The position numbers and the translations under genes were made by a program. DNA of 19,924 nucleotides from Treponema sp. (lineage in GTDB: Bacteria; Spirochaetota; Spirochaetia; Treponematales; Breznakiellaceae): contig JAISBK010000050.1 of the NCBI GenBank assembly GCA_031266255.1, positions 1-19,924 of the forward strand, read 5' to 3'. The notes beneath the pieces are model-generated. The model worked only from the letters and a program-made list of their open reading frames with translations, had not been told where the DNA came from and did no database searches. This document shows, piece after piece, positions 1 through 7,496 of the stretch (positions are counted from its first letter, which is position 1; each line of letters starts with the position of its first letter).

Positions 1-159
1 GCCCTCCCCAATCCGGGGAAAACACAGGGCCGCCGGAATTCCCCCGGCCAGGACCAGGAAGATAAGCCGCAGAACTACCAGGGTAACGTCCCGGCTTTTT
101 CCCGAACCTGGAAGCCTGTTTATTAGTGGTATCCCCTGATCAACCGTCAATTTTTTCAT
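1..159 (-). CDS. N-terminal part of a membrane protein (partial, runs off the window)
   Basis: An open frame of exactly 53 codons starts at an ATG (minus strand, base 159) and runs without a stop to the window edge. A good Shine-Dalgarno, AGGAGTG (minus strand of 163-169), lies just upstream. The peptide starts MKKLTVDQGIPLINRLPGSG and, after a polar stretch, enters a hydrophobic segment (about residues 27-47, with VTLVVLRLIFLVLAGG), so a membrane protein is likely. It lies 19 bases behind the GntR gene and is probably co-transcribed with it. YtrA-type GntR regulators usually sit in front of ABC-transporter or membrane-protein genes, so this may be the regulated target. The family cannot be named from this fragment. 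Confidence 0.6.
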   Translation of the reverse strand, partial: MKKLTVDQGIPLINRLPGSGKSRDVTLVVLRLIFLVLAGGIPAALCFPRIGEG

Positions 160-178
160 GTTTCACTCCTCACGTTTC

Positions 179-574
179 CTACGCTTCCCATGCTCTGATG
201 AGCCGGAGAATCTCTCCTTTGTCCAGTCCCAGGTCCCGCATTTCCCGCATAAAACGGCCCAGGGTCTCCCCGATCTTGGCCCCCAGCACGTCCTCCTCAG
301 GTTCCGGCTGTTTATCGGCGATATAGGTCCCGCTTCCCACCTGGGTTGCCAGGATTCCCCGGATCTCCAGTTCTCCGTAGGCCTTGGCTATGGTGTTGGG
401 GTTTATCTTTAGATCCACCGCCAGAGCCCGGATGGTTGGAAGCTTGTCTCCGGTCTTAAGCCTGCCGGAAAGCACCCAGTTCTCTATCTGGCGGATGATC
501 TGCCGGTACACCGGCGTACCGCTGGCCTGATCCAGGGTAAAGCTTACTCCCTCCGCCATATTTGTACTATTCAT
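179..574 (-). CDS. GntR-family transcriptional regulator, YtrA subfamily
   Basis: The 131-residue protein carries a GntR winged helix-turn-helix (about residues 12-85). It has the typical GTPVYRQIIRQIENWVLSG start, the LKTGDKLPTIRALAVDLKIN core and the recognition-helix region NPNTIAKAYGELEIRGI, ending in the wing QVGSGTYIA. Only about 40 residues follow, so the large effector-binding domain of FadR, HutC or MocR types is absent; this short helical tail is the YtrA pattern. Regulators of this type usually repress their own operon, often with transporter genes, and a partial membrane-protein gene follows 19 bases downstream. There is no Shine-Dalgarno before the first ATG (574) or the alternative ATG at 559. 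A promoter ends only 8 bases upstream of the first ATG, suggesting a leaderless mRNA. The effector is unknown. Confidence 0.88.
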   Translation of the reverse strand: MNSTNMAEGVSFTLDQASGTPVYRQIIRQIENWVLSGRLKTGDKLPTIRALAVDLKINPNTIAKAYGELEIRGILATQVGSGTYIADKQPEPEEDVLGAKIGETLGRFMREMRDLGLDKGEILRLIRAWEA

Positions 575-603
575 CTAGTACAAATATAGATGAACTAGTA
601 CAA
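562..603. promoter_or_regulatory. Triple-octamer operator, probably for the GntR regulator
   Basis: TTGTACTA (562-569) and TAGTACAA (576-583) form a perfect 8-bp inverted repeat with a 6-bp gap. TAGTACAA recurs at 596-603, and the 9-mer CTAGTACAA repeats with a 20-bp period (575-583, 595-603), about two helical turns. A second nested dyad, TTCATCTA (570-577) with TAGATGAA (587-594), overlaps it. The array spans the spacer, -10 and start codon of the GntR gene. The sites are visible in the sequence; their assignment to this regulator is inferred from position. Confidence 0.6.
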
Positions 604-611
604 TAGGTCAA
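583..611 (-). promoter_or_regulatory. Sigma70-type promoter of the GntR operon
   Basis: Reading the minus strand, TTGACC (606-611) is followed by a 17-bp spacer and TATATT (583-588). The predicted transcription start (about base 576) falls within two or three bases of the ATG at 574-572, so the mRNA would be almost leaderless. One TAGTACAA repeat lies inside the spacer and another covers the start site, a layout suited to autorepression. Confidence 0.7.
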
Positions 612-647
612 TAGCTATTACAAAAAATTGAAACGGGTATGAGTACA

Positions 648-676
648 TTGACAAAATCCATGAGAAAATTGACAAT
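648..676 (+). promoter_or_regulatory. Possible proC promoter
   Basis: TTGACA (648-653), a 17-bp spacer and GACAAT (671-676) would start transcription near 683. A second TTGACA at 669-674 has no correctly spaced -10. The proC Shine-Dalgarno AAAGGAG (694-700) follows, 6 bases before the ATG. Confidence 0.4.
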
Positions 677-706
677 CCCTCTGGTATAACCTCAAAGGAG
701 ATTGCA

Positions 707-1561
707 ATGACCAAGATCATCGCATGTATCGGGAGCGGCAACATGGGCCTTGCCTTGATGAAAGGAGCAGCTCGCAGCATGAGCGGAGATTGTTCCGTTC
801 ATGATTATAGTATCGGCTTTACCGATACAGACCAGGCAAAAGCAACCAGTGCAGCAGAAGCCATTGGTGCTTCAGTTTATGCATCAAATAGCGCGGCAGT
901 GAGCCAGGGGGACTTTGTCTTTCTGGCAGTAAAACCTCAGGTGCTTGCAGAAGTGCTTACGGAGATTGGTCCCACCATAAGCAATCGGATCAGCGCAGGA
1001 TCAGCGCCGATTCTCGTCTCCATGGCCGCGGGCTGGTCGATCAAAAGGATCCAAACGGTATTGGCTGGTTCGGGGAACAGGGTCGTACCCGGGATTATCC
1101 GCATCATGCCCAATACCCCTGCCCTCGTTGGCCAGGGGATCATCGCCCTTGCTTCTTCCCCGGAAGTACCTGAGTCTAAGAGCGCTGAATTAAAACAAAT
1201 TCTCGCTGGTTCAGGGCTGGTAGATACCCTTGAAGAGCAATATCTGGATGCCGTAACCGCGCTTTCAGGATCCGGCCCTGCTTTTGTGTACGTGTTCATC
1301 GAAGCCCTGGCAGATGGCGGGGTACGTTCAGGGCTTCCCCGGGATAAAGCCCTGCGCTATGCGGTACAGACCCTGCTTGGTGCAACGGCAATGGTCCAAG
1401 AGACGGGGAAGCATCCAGGAGAACTCAAGGACATGGTTACTTCTCCGGGAGGCACTACAATTGCGGGACTTGCAGCTTTGGAGACAGGAGCGTTCCGGGG
1501 GATCGTGATGAATGCCGTAGATGCCGCGTGGAAGCGTTCCAAGGAATTGTCCTCAAACTAA
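707..1561 (+). CDS. proC: Pyrroline-5-carboxylate reductase
   Basis: This enzyme reduces 1-pyrroline-5-carboxylate to L-proline with NAD(P)H, the last step of proline synthesis, in the cytoplasm. The 284-residue protein has an N-terminal Rossmann domain with GSGNMG (9-14) and the family's FLAVKPQ segment (72-78). The middle signature IRIMPNTPALVGQG spans 131-144, followed by SGSGPAFVYVFIEALADGG (187-205). The C-terminal signature VTSPGGTTIAGLAALE spans 244-259. Length is slightly above the usual 260-275 residues and all core motifs are intact. The ATG is chosen because AAAGGAG lies 6 bases upstream. It is a single-gene unit between the divergent GntR gene and a strong terminator. Confidence 0.96.
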   Translation: MTKIIACIGSGNMGLALMKGAARSMSGDCSVHDYSIGFTDTDQAKATSAAEAIGASVYASNSAAVSQGDFVFLAVKPQVLAEVLTEIGPTISNRISAGSAPILVSMAAGWSIKRIQTVLAGSGNRVVPGIIRIMPNTPALVGQGIIALASSPEVPESKSAELKQILAGSGLVDTLEEQYLDAVTALSGSGPAFVYVFIEALADGGVRSGLPRDKALRYAVQTLLGATAMVQETGKHPGELKDMVTSPGGTTIAGLAALETGAFRGIVMNAVDAAWKRSKELSSN

Positions 1562-1606
1562 GCTATAGTCTATAGCCAAGGTCCTACAGGATCTAAGGCA
1601 AAAATA

Positions 1607-1647
1607 AAAAGGCTTGTAATTCCCTTATAAAGAATTACAAGCCTTTT
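1607..1647. terminator. Bidirectional intrinsic terminator between proC and the tRNA
   Basis: AAAAGGCTTGTAATTC (1607-1622) and its perfect complement (1632-1647) form a 16-bp stem with a 9-base loop. Read leftward, the stem is followed by TTTT and more T bases, a good terminator for the tRNA. Read rightward it ends in four T bases and stops proC. The stem begins at the tRNA discriminator base. Confidence 0.88.
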
Positions 1648-1719
1648 AGCAGGACCAGGACTCGAACCTGGGACCTCCGGGTTATGAGCCCGACGAGCTG
1701 CCAACTGCTCTATCCTGCG
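1647..1719 (-). tRNA. tRNA-Met(CAT), initiator type (tRNA-fMet)
   Basis: A full cloverleaf of 73 bases folds on the minus strand. The D stem is GAGC/GCTC, the anticodon loop is CTCATAA (anticodon CAT), the T arm is CCAGG-TTCGAGT-CCTGG, and the discriminator is A. Three initiator marks are visible. Position 1 is unpaired (C1 opposite U72). Three consecutive G:C pairs close the anticodon stem (GGG/CCC). The D stem has an A11:U24 pair. CCA is not encoded. Position 72 is U, whereas many bacterial initiators have A there. It has its own promoter upstream and a terminator directly at its 3' end. Confidence 0.93.
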
Positions 1720-1730
1720 TTGATGTATAT

Positions 1731-1759
1731 AATATACGCATACCCTCTCAAAGCGTCAA
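1731..1759 (-). promoter_or_regulatory. Promoter of the initiator tRNA gene
   Basis: On the minus strand TTGACG (1754-1759), a 17-bp spacer and TATATT (1731-1736) precede the tRNA 5' end (1719) by 11 bases, the normal distance for a short 5' leader removed by RNase P. It lies between the end of rodA and the tRNA, so the tRNA need not depend on the mre operon. Confidence 0.75.
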
Positions 1760-1791
1760 GCCTTTAATACACGATTTTTAATGCGTCCAAT

Positions 1792-3102
1792 TCAGCGGAT
1801 AAACCTTCTAATATACACACTCAACGCTAAACCTATGCCGGTCATCGCGGAAATTACCGCAGAACCGCCATAGGACATGAACAGCAAGGGAATACCGGTG
1901 ATCGGCATGATCCCCATGGTCATCCCCACGTTGATAAGAAAATGAAAGCTGTACATCGCGGATAAGCCCGCCACAATATAGACCCCAAAAGAATCCGCAG
2001 CAGTCTTCATAATCCGCACGAGCCGTAAGGAAATAAGGAGGAACAGGGCAAACACCAAAATTCCTCCCATAAATCCCCACTCTTCGGAAAAAATGGAGAA
2101 AATAAAATCCGTGCTTTGTTGGGGCAAAAACCGGTAATGGCTATGGGTTCCTTCAAGATAACCCTTACCCAAGAGTCCACCGGAACCAATCGCGGTAATA
2201 GATTGGATGATGTTCCACCCTGCCCCCCGGGGATCCACATTGGGATCAAGGAATACAATGAGCCGCATGAGCTGATAATCCTTGAGCACCTTATGGGACA
2301 GGTAAGAGGCTCCCAAGGAAAAAATAAGGATCCCCACGCCGTATACAATCCAGAAAAAATATCCTTTCTTATAAAGGAGAAATCCCACCAAGGCAAGGAG
2401 CCCAATAAGGGTTAAAGCCAAGGCGACGAGTCCAATAAACCGGAGATTGGTAATCATCATAAGGGACGGTAATGCATTCTTGAAGATATAATCTTGCCAT
2501 AGGGGCAAAACCATGAAGATCGCGGTTAGACCTATAAAAGATACGAGAAAAATAATATACTTTACAGAAACCCCTGCCATAAAGGTCATCATGAGGAGTA
2601 TGGGAATGAATACCAGAGAAGTCCCAAAATCCGGCTGGATAAGGACTATCGCCATGGGTATAAACACAATGAGACTGGCTCCTAAAAACCGAACAAATGA
2701 ATCTGTTTTTCGTTTTGAACTATCTAAATACCGGGCGAGAAACAGGATGGTGGTAATTTTGGCAAATTCCGAGGGCTGTATGCCAAAGTTGCCGATACCT
2801 ATCCATGCCTTAGCACCATTCACCGTATGCCCGAAAATACAGGTATAGAGCAGCAGCCCCAAGGTTCCCAAGTATAGATACAGGGACAGGCTATGGAAAC
2901 GCCGGTAATCGATCATCCCGATCCCTAAGGCAATGAATAGCCCGCTTGCCCCCCAAATGATCTGTTTGAAATATTCAGTAGAACCCTGTGTCCCGGTGGA
3001 ACTGAGTCCTGAGGAATAAATAAAGAGTACGCCGAATACCGTCAAGGTAATAGCGGCAAATAACAGCACAAAATCAATCCTAACTATATCCTTAGCCTTC
3101 AT
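1792..3102 (-). CDS. rodA: RodA, SEDS-family peptidoglycan glycosyltransferase
   Basis: RodA polymerises lipid II into glycan strands for lateral wall growth, paired with PBP2 in the inner membrane. The 436-residue multispanning protein has the SEDS signatures GAKAWI (96-101), IQPSEFAK (108-115), QPDFGTSL (156-163) and FLDPNVDPRGAGW (284-296). D290 is the likely counterpart of the essential SEDS aspartate. FLPQQSTDFIFSIFSEEWG (325-343) and the C-terminal MPITGIPLLFMSYGGS (399-414) follow. It is longer than the roughly 370 residues of E. coli RodA. The extra length lies around residues 200-268 and looks like two additional membrane helices. The start has AAAGGAG 5 bases upstream. It is the last gene of the shape operon, 20 bases behind PBP2, and no terminator is evident after it. 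Confidence 0.95.
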   Translation of the reverse strand: MKAKDIVRIDFVLLFAAITLTVFGVLFIYSSGLSSTGTQGSTEYFKQIIWGASGLFIALGIGMIDYRRFHSLSLYLYLGTLGLLLYTCIFGHTVNGAKAWIGIGNFGIQPSEFAKITTILFLARYLDSSKRKTDSFVRFLGASLIVFIPMAIVLIQPDFGTSLVFIPILLMMTFMAGVSVKYIIFLVSFIGLTAIFMVLPLWQDYIFKNALPSLMMITNLRFIGLVALALTLIGLLALVGFLLYKKGYFFWIVYGVGILIFSLGASYLSHKVLKDYQLMRLIVFLDPNVDPRGAGWNIIQSITAIGSGGLLGKGYLEGTHSHYRFLPQQSTDFIFSIFSEEWGFMGGILVFALFLLISLRLVRIMKTAADSFGVYIVAGLSAMYSFHFLINVGMTMGIMPITGIPLLFMSYGGSAVISAMTGIGLALSVYIRRFIR

Positions 3103-3122
3103 GTTGCTCCTTTACTGCTCTT

Positions 3123-4997
3123 TCATTCCCGGCGTCCTTGGGAAGGCATAAGATACTGAAAGCCCAAGGCAGTAACCGCTTGATCATGGGTTTGGTTTGC
3201 GAAGATGCCTTGAAAAATAATGGCCGATGCATAGGTGCCCCACCATTCCCACTTATTGGCCGCTTCAACAATCACCGCAACCACCACCCGCTCTTCAGGG
3301 TTGCTCGTTTGATACGGGGCATACGCGGCAAACCAGGAGTGCCACCGATCCGGGTATCCTACTTCACCGGTACCGGTTTTTCCAGCAATCTCCACCGCCT
3401 TGATATTCAGGGGAAACCGGGCAGTTCCTTCACTGATAACCTGCCGCATATCCCGGCGGACGGTCCTGAAGATTTCCCGCTCAATATCACTCTCGTGGAG
3501 CACTGTGGGGCTTATGGTTTCTTCTACTGCCCCGGTAAGGGGATCCCGTACTTCCTTGAGCAGATGAGGTTCGTAGATGATCCCATCATTCACGGTCATA
3601 GCCACCATATTAGCCATTTGGATCGGAGTAACCAGGGAATACCCTTGACCGATGGACATATTCATGGTATCCCCTCCCAGCCACCGTTCATGGAAACGGC
3701 GATCCTTCCATTGAGGGGTGGGAATGAAACCTGCAATCTCCCCGGGCAGGTCAATATTAGTAAGTTCTCCGTACCCATATTCCCGGGCATAGGAGACGAT
3801 ACGCTCCACTCCCAGGTAATCTCTCCCTACCACCCAGTAATAAATATCGCAGGATTGAGCCATAGCCTGTTGCAGATTAAGCCGTCCGTGTCCGGGTTTT
3901 CGGATATGACAACGCCAGAGCCGGTCTCCATAGGTCAGTTCCCCTAGGCAGTCTACGGTCTGTTCCGGTGAAAAAACCCGTTCCCTGAGGATACCGGTGG
4001 ACATAATAATCTTAAAGGTTGATGCAGGAGGATAACTAGACTGGATAGCTCGGTTGAGAAAAGGTTTATTCGGATCGTTGATCAGAGCCTGGTAGACCGA
4101 GCCGTTGTCATTCTGGTTGAAAATATTAGGATCATACCAGGGGTAGGAAACCATAGCCAGAATTTCACCGGTAGTAGGCCGTAAAACCACCACCGAACCG
4201 ATTCGTTTACCTAAGGCTTGTTCTGCCAATAATTGAATCCGCCGATCTATGGAAAGTACCAGGTTCTTGCCGGTTACCGGCGATTCCCGGCTGGTACGCT
4301 CAGAGGCCACCCGCCTTCCCCGGACATCCACCGTACGGGTCTCTCTTCCCTCTTTGCCGCGCAGGAGTTCGTCATACTGCCGTTCTATACCGGCCTTGCC
4401 GATCTTATCTCCCGACTGATACCCCTTGTTGTACAGCATGGTGAGTTCGTCCCGGGTAATATCCCCTACATATCCCACGATATGGGAGAGACTTCCTAAG
4501 TCCCCATAGGTTCGCATTGGCTTGGATTGCCATGATACGCCGGGCAGAGAATCCGCCTGTTCCGCTAAAGCCGCTATGGTAGTAAAGGGTACATTCACCG
4601 CCACTTCCAGCGGCTGATAGAGGTAATAGTACTGGACCGGTATTTTCTTATCAATTTGATCTCGTTCTATGCCCAGGATACGGGCAACCTTACCGATCAT
4701 ATCCGGGACGCCTCCTTCCGGTACCTCTGCAGGGGTAATACTCACTGCAAAGGAATCGGTGTTAAACACAAGCGGCTGGGTGAAGTCACGGTCGAAGATC
4801 TCCCCCCGCTGTGCCGGAATGATCGTAACCCGCCGGGAGATACTTTCGGCCCGGAGCCGGTACACCTCGCCGTGTACAATCTGCATACTGAACAGTTTCA
4901 GCGTATAGACGACAAAAATGGCGATAAAGAGCAAGGTGATGATGCTGATCTGGCCTTCAGGCCGGGGATCTCCTGACGGAAACTGTCTTGAAGTCAT
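3123..4997 (-). CDS. mrdA: Penicillin-binding protein 2 (class B transpeptidase)
   Basis: This periplasmic D,D-transpeptidase cross-links new peptidoglycan with RodA during elongation. The 624-residue protein has a short cytoplasmic start and one membrane anchor (about 17-38). The dimerisation and pedestal region includes RRVTIIPAQRGEIFDRD (55-71). The catalytic domain follows with SxxK as STFK (326-329; nucleophile S326), the second motif SCD (382-384) and KTGT (540-543). PBP2 of E. coli has SAD at the second motif, so D in the third place is normal for this class. Its ATG overlaps the mreD stop by 4 bases (ATGA), indicating translational coupling. AGAGGA within mreD serves as ribosome binding site. 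Confidence 0.95.
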   Translation of the reverse strand: MTSRQFPSGDPRPEGQISIITLLFIAIFVVYTLKLFSMQIVHGEVYRLRAESISRRVTIIPAQRGEIFDRDFTQPLVFNTDSFAVSITPAEVPEGGVPDMIGKVARILGIERDQIDKKIPVQYYYLYQPLEVAVNVPFTTIAALAEQADSLPGVSWQSKPMRTYGDLGSLSHIVGYVGDITRDELTMLYNKGYQSGDKIGKAGIERQYDELLRGKEGRETRTVDVRGRRVASERTSRESPVTGKNLVLSIDRRIQLLAEQALGKRIGSVVVLRPTTGEILAMVSYPWYDPNIFNQNDNGSVYQALINDPNKPFLNRAIQSSYPPASTFKIIMSTGILRERVFSPEQTVDCLGELTYGDRLWRCHIRKPGHGRLNLQQAMAQSCDIYYWVVGRDYLGVERIVSYAREYGYGELTNIDLPGEIAGFIPTPQWKDRRFHERWLGGDTMNMSIGQGYSLVTPIQMANMVAMTVNDGIIYEPHLLKEVRDPLTGAVEETISPTVLHESDIEREIFRTVRRDMRQVISEGTARFPLNIKAVEIAGKTGTGEVGYPDRWHSWFAAYAPYQTSNPEERVVVAVIVEAANKWEWWGTYASAIIFQGIFANQTHDQAVTALGFQYLMPSQGRRE

Positions 4998-5500
4998 AGG
5001 GGTTTCCTCTGATCAATGAGTAGATTTTTGAACAGTTTAAGAAAGGCGAATAAGATGGGTGCGGAAACGCTATTGAAGATGAGTTCAACCCAGAGGGTAG
5101 GTTCTTTTAAGGGGTAGGCAGGTACCCCTTGGGTAAAGAGGAAGTGCAGTCCTGCAAACAGCAAGGCCTTGAGCAGGGTCGCTGCAGCACATAACACCAT
5201 AGGGAGAAACAAAGGATCCAGGAAAAAGGTTCCTTTCATAAGTCCTACGGTAGCTCCGATCAGGGTTCGGATTAAGGCGTTAAGTCCCAGGGGAGCCGCG
5301 GATAGGAAATCCAAGAGCAAGCCGGAAAAGAAACCGGTCAGTTGTCCGGTCATGGTACCATGCATATAGGCCATGTAAACAATGATGCCCAACACCAAAT
5401 CCGGAACCGCCCGGTACACGGCAAGCCGGGCCAGGAGGGTTGATTGCAGCATGGCCGCTGCCAGGGCAAATGCCGTAGCCCATACCAGATGCTTAAGCAT
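4994..5500 (-). CDS. mreD: Rod shape-determining protein MreD
   Basis: MreD is a small polytopic membrane protein that helps link MreB and MreC to the wall-synthesis enzymes. The 168-residue protein is almost entirely hydrophobic, with about five helices. It has the family's pattern of a YRAVPDLVLGIIVYMAYM segment (29-46) followed by the GLLLDFLSAAPLGLNAL stretch (60-76). Sequence conservation is low in this family, so the call rests on length, topology and position between mreC and PBP2. It overlaps mreC by 8 bases and PBP2 by 4. Confidence 0.88.
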   Translation of the reverse strand: MLKHLVWATAFALAAAMLQSTLLARLAVYRAVPDLVLGIIVYMAYMHGTMTGQLTGFFSGLLLDFLSAAPLGLNALIRTLIGATVGLMKGTFFLDPLFLPMVLCAAATLLKALLFAGLHFLFTQGVPAYPLKEPTLWVELIFNSVSAPILFAFLKLFKNLLIDQRKPL

Positions 5501-6428
5501 CCTTGTCCCCCCTGGGTCCTGTTTCTTCTGATACTTCTTGCTTCAGGGAATCAACCGGTTCCCCTAACGTTGCATCAATAACAAACACATATTCAAGCCG
5601 AGAAAAATCAATGGCTGGTTCCACTTCTACCTCCATGGAAATTTCGTAGTCCTGATAGAGTACCTTGCTCACCCGGCCCAGGGTGATTCCCGGAGGATAC
5701 ACCCCGCCTCGGCCACTGCTCCGTCCCATACCGCTGGTGATGATCACATCCCCTTGACTAATCTCATTCCGGGCCCGTTTCTGGATAAACCGCATGAGCA
5801 AAGGGAGTTCAGGGCTTCCTTGACCTTCCACAATGCCTTCGTACCGGAGTTCCACAAACCGAGATGCCACAAACGAACTCATATCATAGAGGGGCATTAC
5901 CAAGCTTTCAAACTCCCCTGCCTGCAACACCTGTCCCACAAGGCCCTGGACGCCGTTTTGATAGGCGATAACCGGCATATCCTTACCAACCCCTGCTTGT
6001 TTTCCCTTGTTGATCACAAACGCGGAAAACAGGTTATCCGGATCTCGGCCTGAGATCTCCGCAGGAATATGTTTATACCCAAGGGATTCGGAAAAGCCCA
6101 ACTGTTCCCGTAAGCGCCGGTTTTCCTGGCGGATCTCCGCTGCGCTCCGTTCAAGCTGCTCATACCGGCTCATCCGGGCGGTTAATTCCGCGTATTCCTG
6201 CCGTAAGGTAGCCAGTTCACTCACGGAAAGTATCGTTCGAGATATAAAAGAAGAAACCTCATAGATACCGATACGAATACCAGAAAAAACCGACAAGCCG
6301 AAATCTTTAAAATTAAGAATAACACTGGTGTTTGAGAAGTACAGTATCAGAAAAGAAATCAGGGTAAGGGCCACAAACACATACGCCTCAGCAAGAAAAC
6401 GGCCCTTTGGCTTTTTACCCTCCGCCAT
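5493..6428 (-). CDS. mreC: Rod shape-determining protein MreC
   Basis: MreC is a bitopic periplasmic scaffold that activates PBP2. The 311-residue protein has a positively charged start, one membrane helix (about 14-32) and a helical, probably coiled-coil region (about 66-111) ending RRLREQLGF. Two beta domains follow, with typical MreC motifs such as GVGKDMPVI (146-154) and GLVGQVL. ITSGMGRSSGRGGVYPPGI precedes GRVSKV in the second domain. An acidic tail follows residue 290. The start is 9 bases after the mreB stop, with AGGA upstream, and the end overlaps mreD by 8 bases. Confidence 0.95.
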   Translation of the reverse strand: MAEGKKPKGRFLAEAYVFVALTLISFLILYFSNTSVILNFKDFGLSVFSGIRIGIYEVSSFISRTILSVSELATLRQEYAELTARMSRYEQLERSAAEIRQENRRLREQLGFSESLGYKHIPAEISGRDPDNLFSAFVINKGKQAGVGKDMPVIAYQNGVQGLVGQVLQAGEFESLVMPLYDMSSFVASRFVELRYEGIVEGQGSPELPLLMRFIQKRARNEISQGDVIITSGMGRSSGRGGVYPPGITLGRVSKVLYQDYEISMEVEVEPAIDFSRLEYVFVIDATLGEPVDSLKQEVSEETGPRGDKDA

Positions 6429-6437
6429 GTTTCTGTC

Positions 6438-7466
6438 CTAGTTATTTAAATTATCGTAAATCTGACGACTATTATCGAAATTTTTTGCAAATTCAAAATA
6501 TTTTCCTGCTCCCAAGGCGACACAGTCCAGGGGATTTTCCGCAATAATAACCGGGACCCCAGTCTCCTTGGAAACCAGCTTATGCAGGCCCTTGAGCAGA
6601 GAACCGCCGCCGGTCATCACGATCCCCCGCTCCACAATATCCGCGGCTAATTCAGGAGGGGTCTTCCCCAACGTAGCCTTAATCTCATCAATGATTTGGG
6701 TAATAGGATCCTTGAGGGCTTCCCTGACTTCCACAGAATCAATTTCCAGCCGCCGAGGAAGCCCGGTGATGGCATCAGTACCCTTGATTTCCACTTTTTC
6801 AATGGTCTTATCCGGCGCAGCATTACCAATTTCTATCTTAAGCCGTTCCGCGGTCTGTTCACCGATGATCAGGTTATGGACACTGCGCACTTGCTTGATA
6901 ATGGCCTCATCAAATTCATCTCCTCCCAGGCGTATAGCATTGGTAACCACCATACCCCCCAGGGAAATAACAGAAATCTCCGTAGTGCCTCCCCCTATAT
7001 CACAGATCATGTGTCCCATAGGTTCAAAGATGGTAATATCCGCTCCAATGGCCGCGGCCAGACTTTCTTCAATCACAATCACCTCCCGGGCTCCGGCTTT
7101 ATACGCGCTTTCCTCTACAGCCCGGCGCTCTACCTCAGTAATACAGGAGGGAATACCAATCACCATGCGGGGTTTTACAAAACGGTACCGGGGCAGCACC
7201 TTAGAGATAAAAAATCGGATCATCTTCTCTGTAGATTCCAGGTCTGCAATAACCCCATCCCGCATGGGTCTTATGGCGATGATATTTCCCGGAGTCTTCC
7301 AGAGCATCCGTTTCGCATCGGTCCCCACTGCTACCACCCGTTTCGTACCACGCTCAACTGCCACAACCGAAGGTTCATTGAGTACGATGCCTTTTCCTCG
7401 TATATAGATAAGGGTATTACAGGTCCCTAAATCAATACCGATATCTGAAGTATTATTTCCAAACAT
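6438..7466 (-). CDS. mreB: MreB, actin-like cell-shape protein
   Basis: MreB forms membrane-attached filaments that direct the elongasome. The 342-residue protein contains the actin-fold signatures in order. Phosphate 1 is IGIDLGTCNTLIYIRGKGIV (9-28). The connect and phosphate 2 region runs from SCITEVERRAVEESAYKAGA through EESLAAAIGA to DIGGGTTEISVISLGG. The adenosine loop is GIVMTGGGSLLKGL. The length is normal for MreB. GGAGG lies 6 bases before the ATG, 30 bases behind the TPR gene. In cylindrical or helical spirochaetes the MreB role is inferred from the family. Confidence 0.97.
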   Translation of the reverse strand: MFGNNTSDIGIDLGTCNTLIYIRGKGIVLNEPSVVAVERGTKRVVAVGTDAKRMLWKTPGNIIAIRPMRDGVIADLESTEKMIRFFISKVLPRYRFVKPRMVIGIPSCITEVERRAVEESAYKAGAREVIVIEESLAAAIGADITIFEPMGHMICDIGGGTTEISVISLGGMVVTNAIRLGGDEFDEAIIKQVRSVHNLIIGEQTAERLKIEIGNAAPDKTIEKVEIKGTDAITGLPRRLEIDSVEVREALKDPITQIIDEIKATLGKTPPELAADIVERGIVMTGGGSLLKGLHKLVSKETGVPVIIAENPLDCVALGAGKYFEFAKNFDNSRQIYDNLNN

Positions 7467-7496
7467 ATTCCCTCCATAGGTCCCCTGAGACCTTTA

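Noticed and set aside
6568..7430. Long open frames on the plus strand opposite mreB
   Set aside because: They mirror the strong codon bias of mreB, lack ribosome sites and encode low-complexity, unrecognisable peptides.
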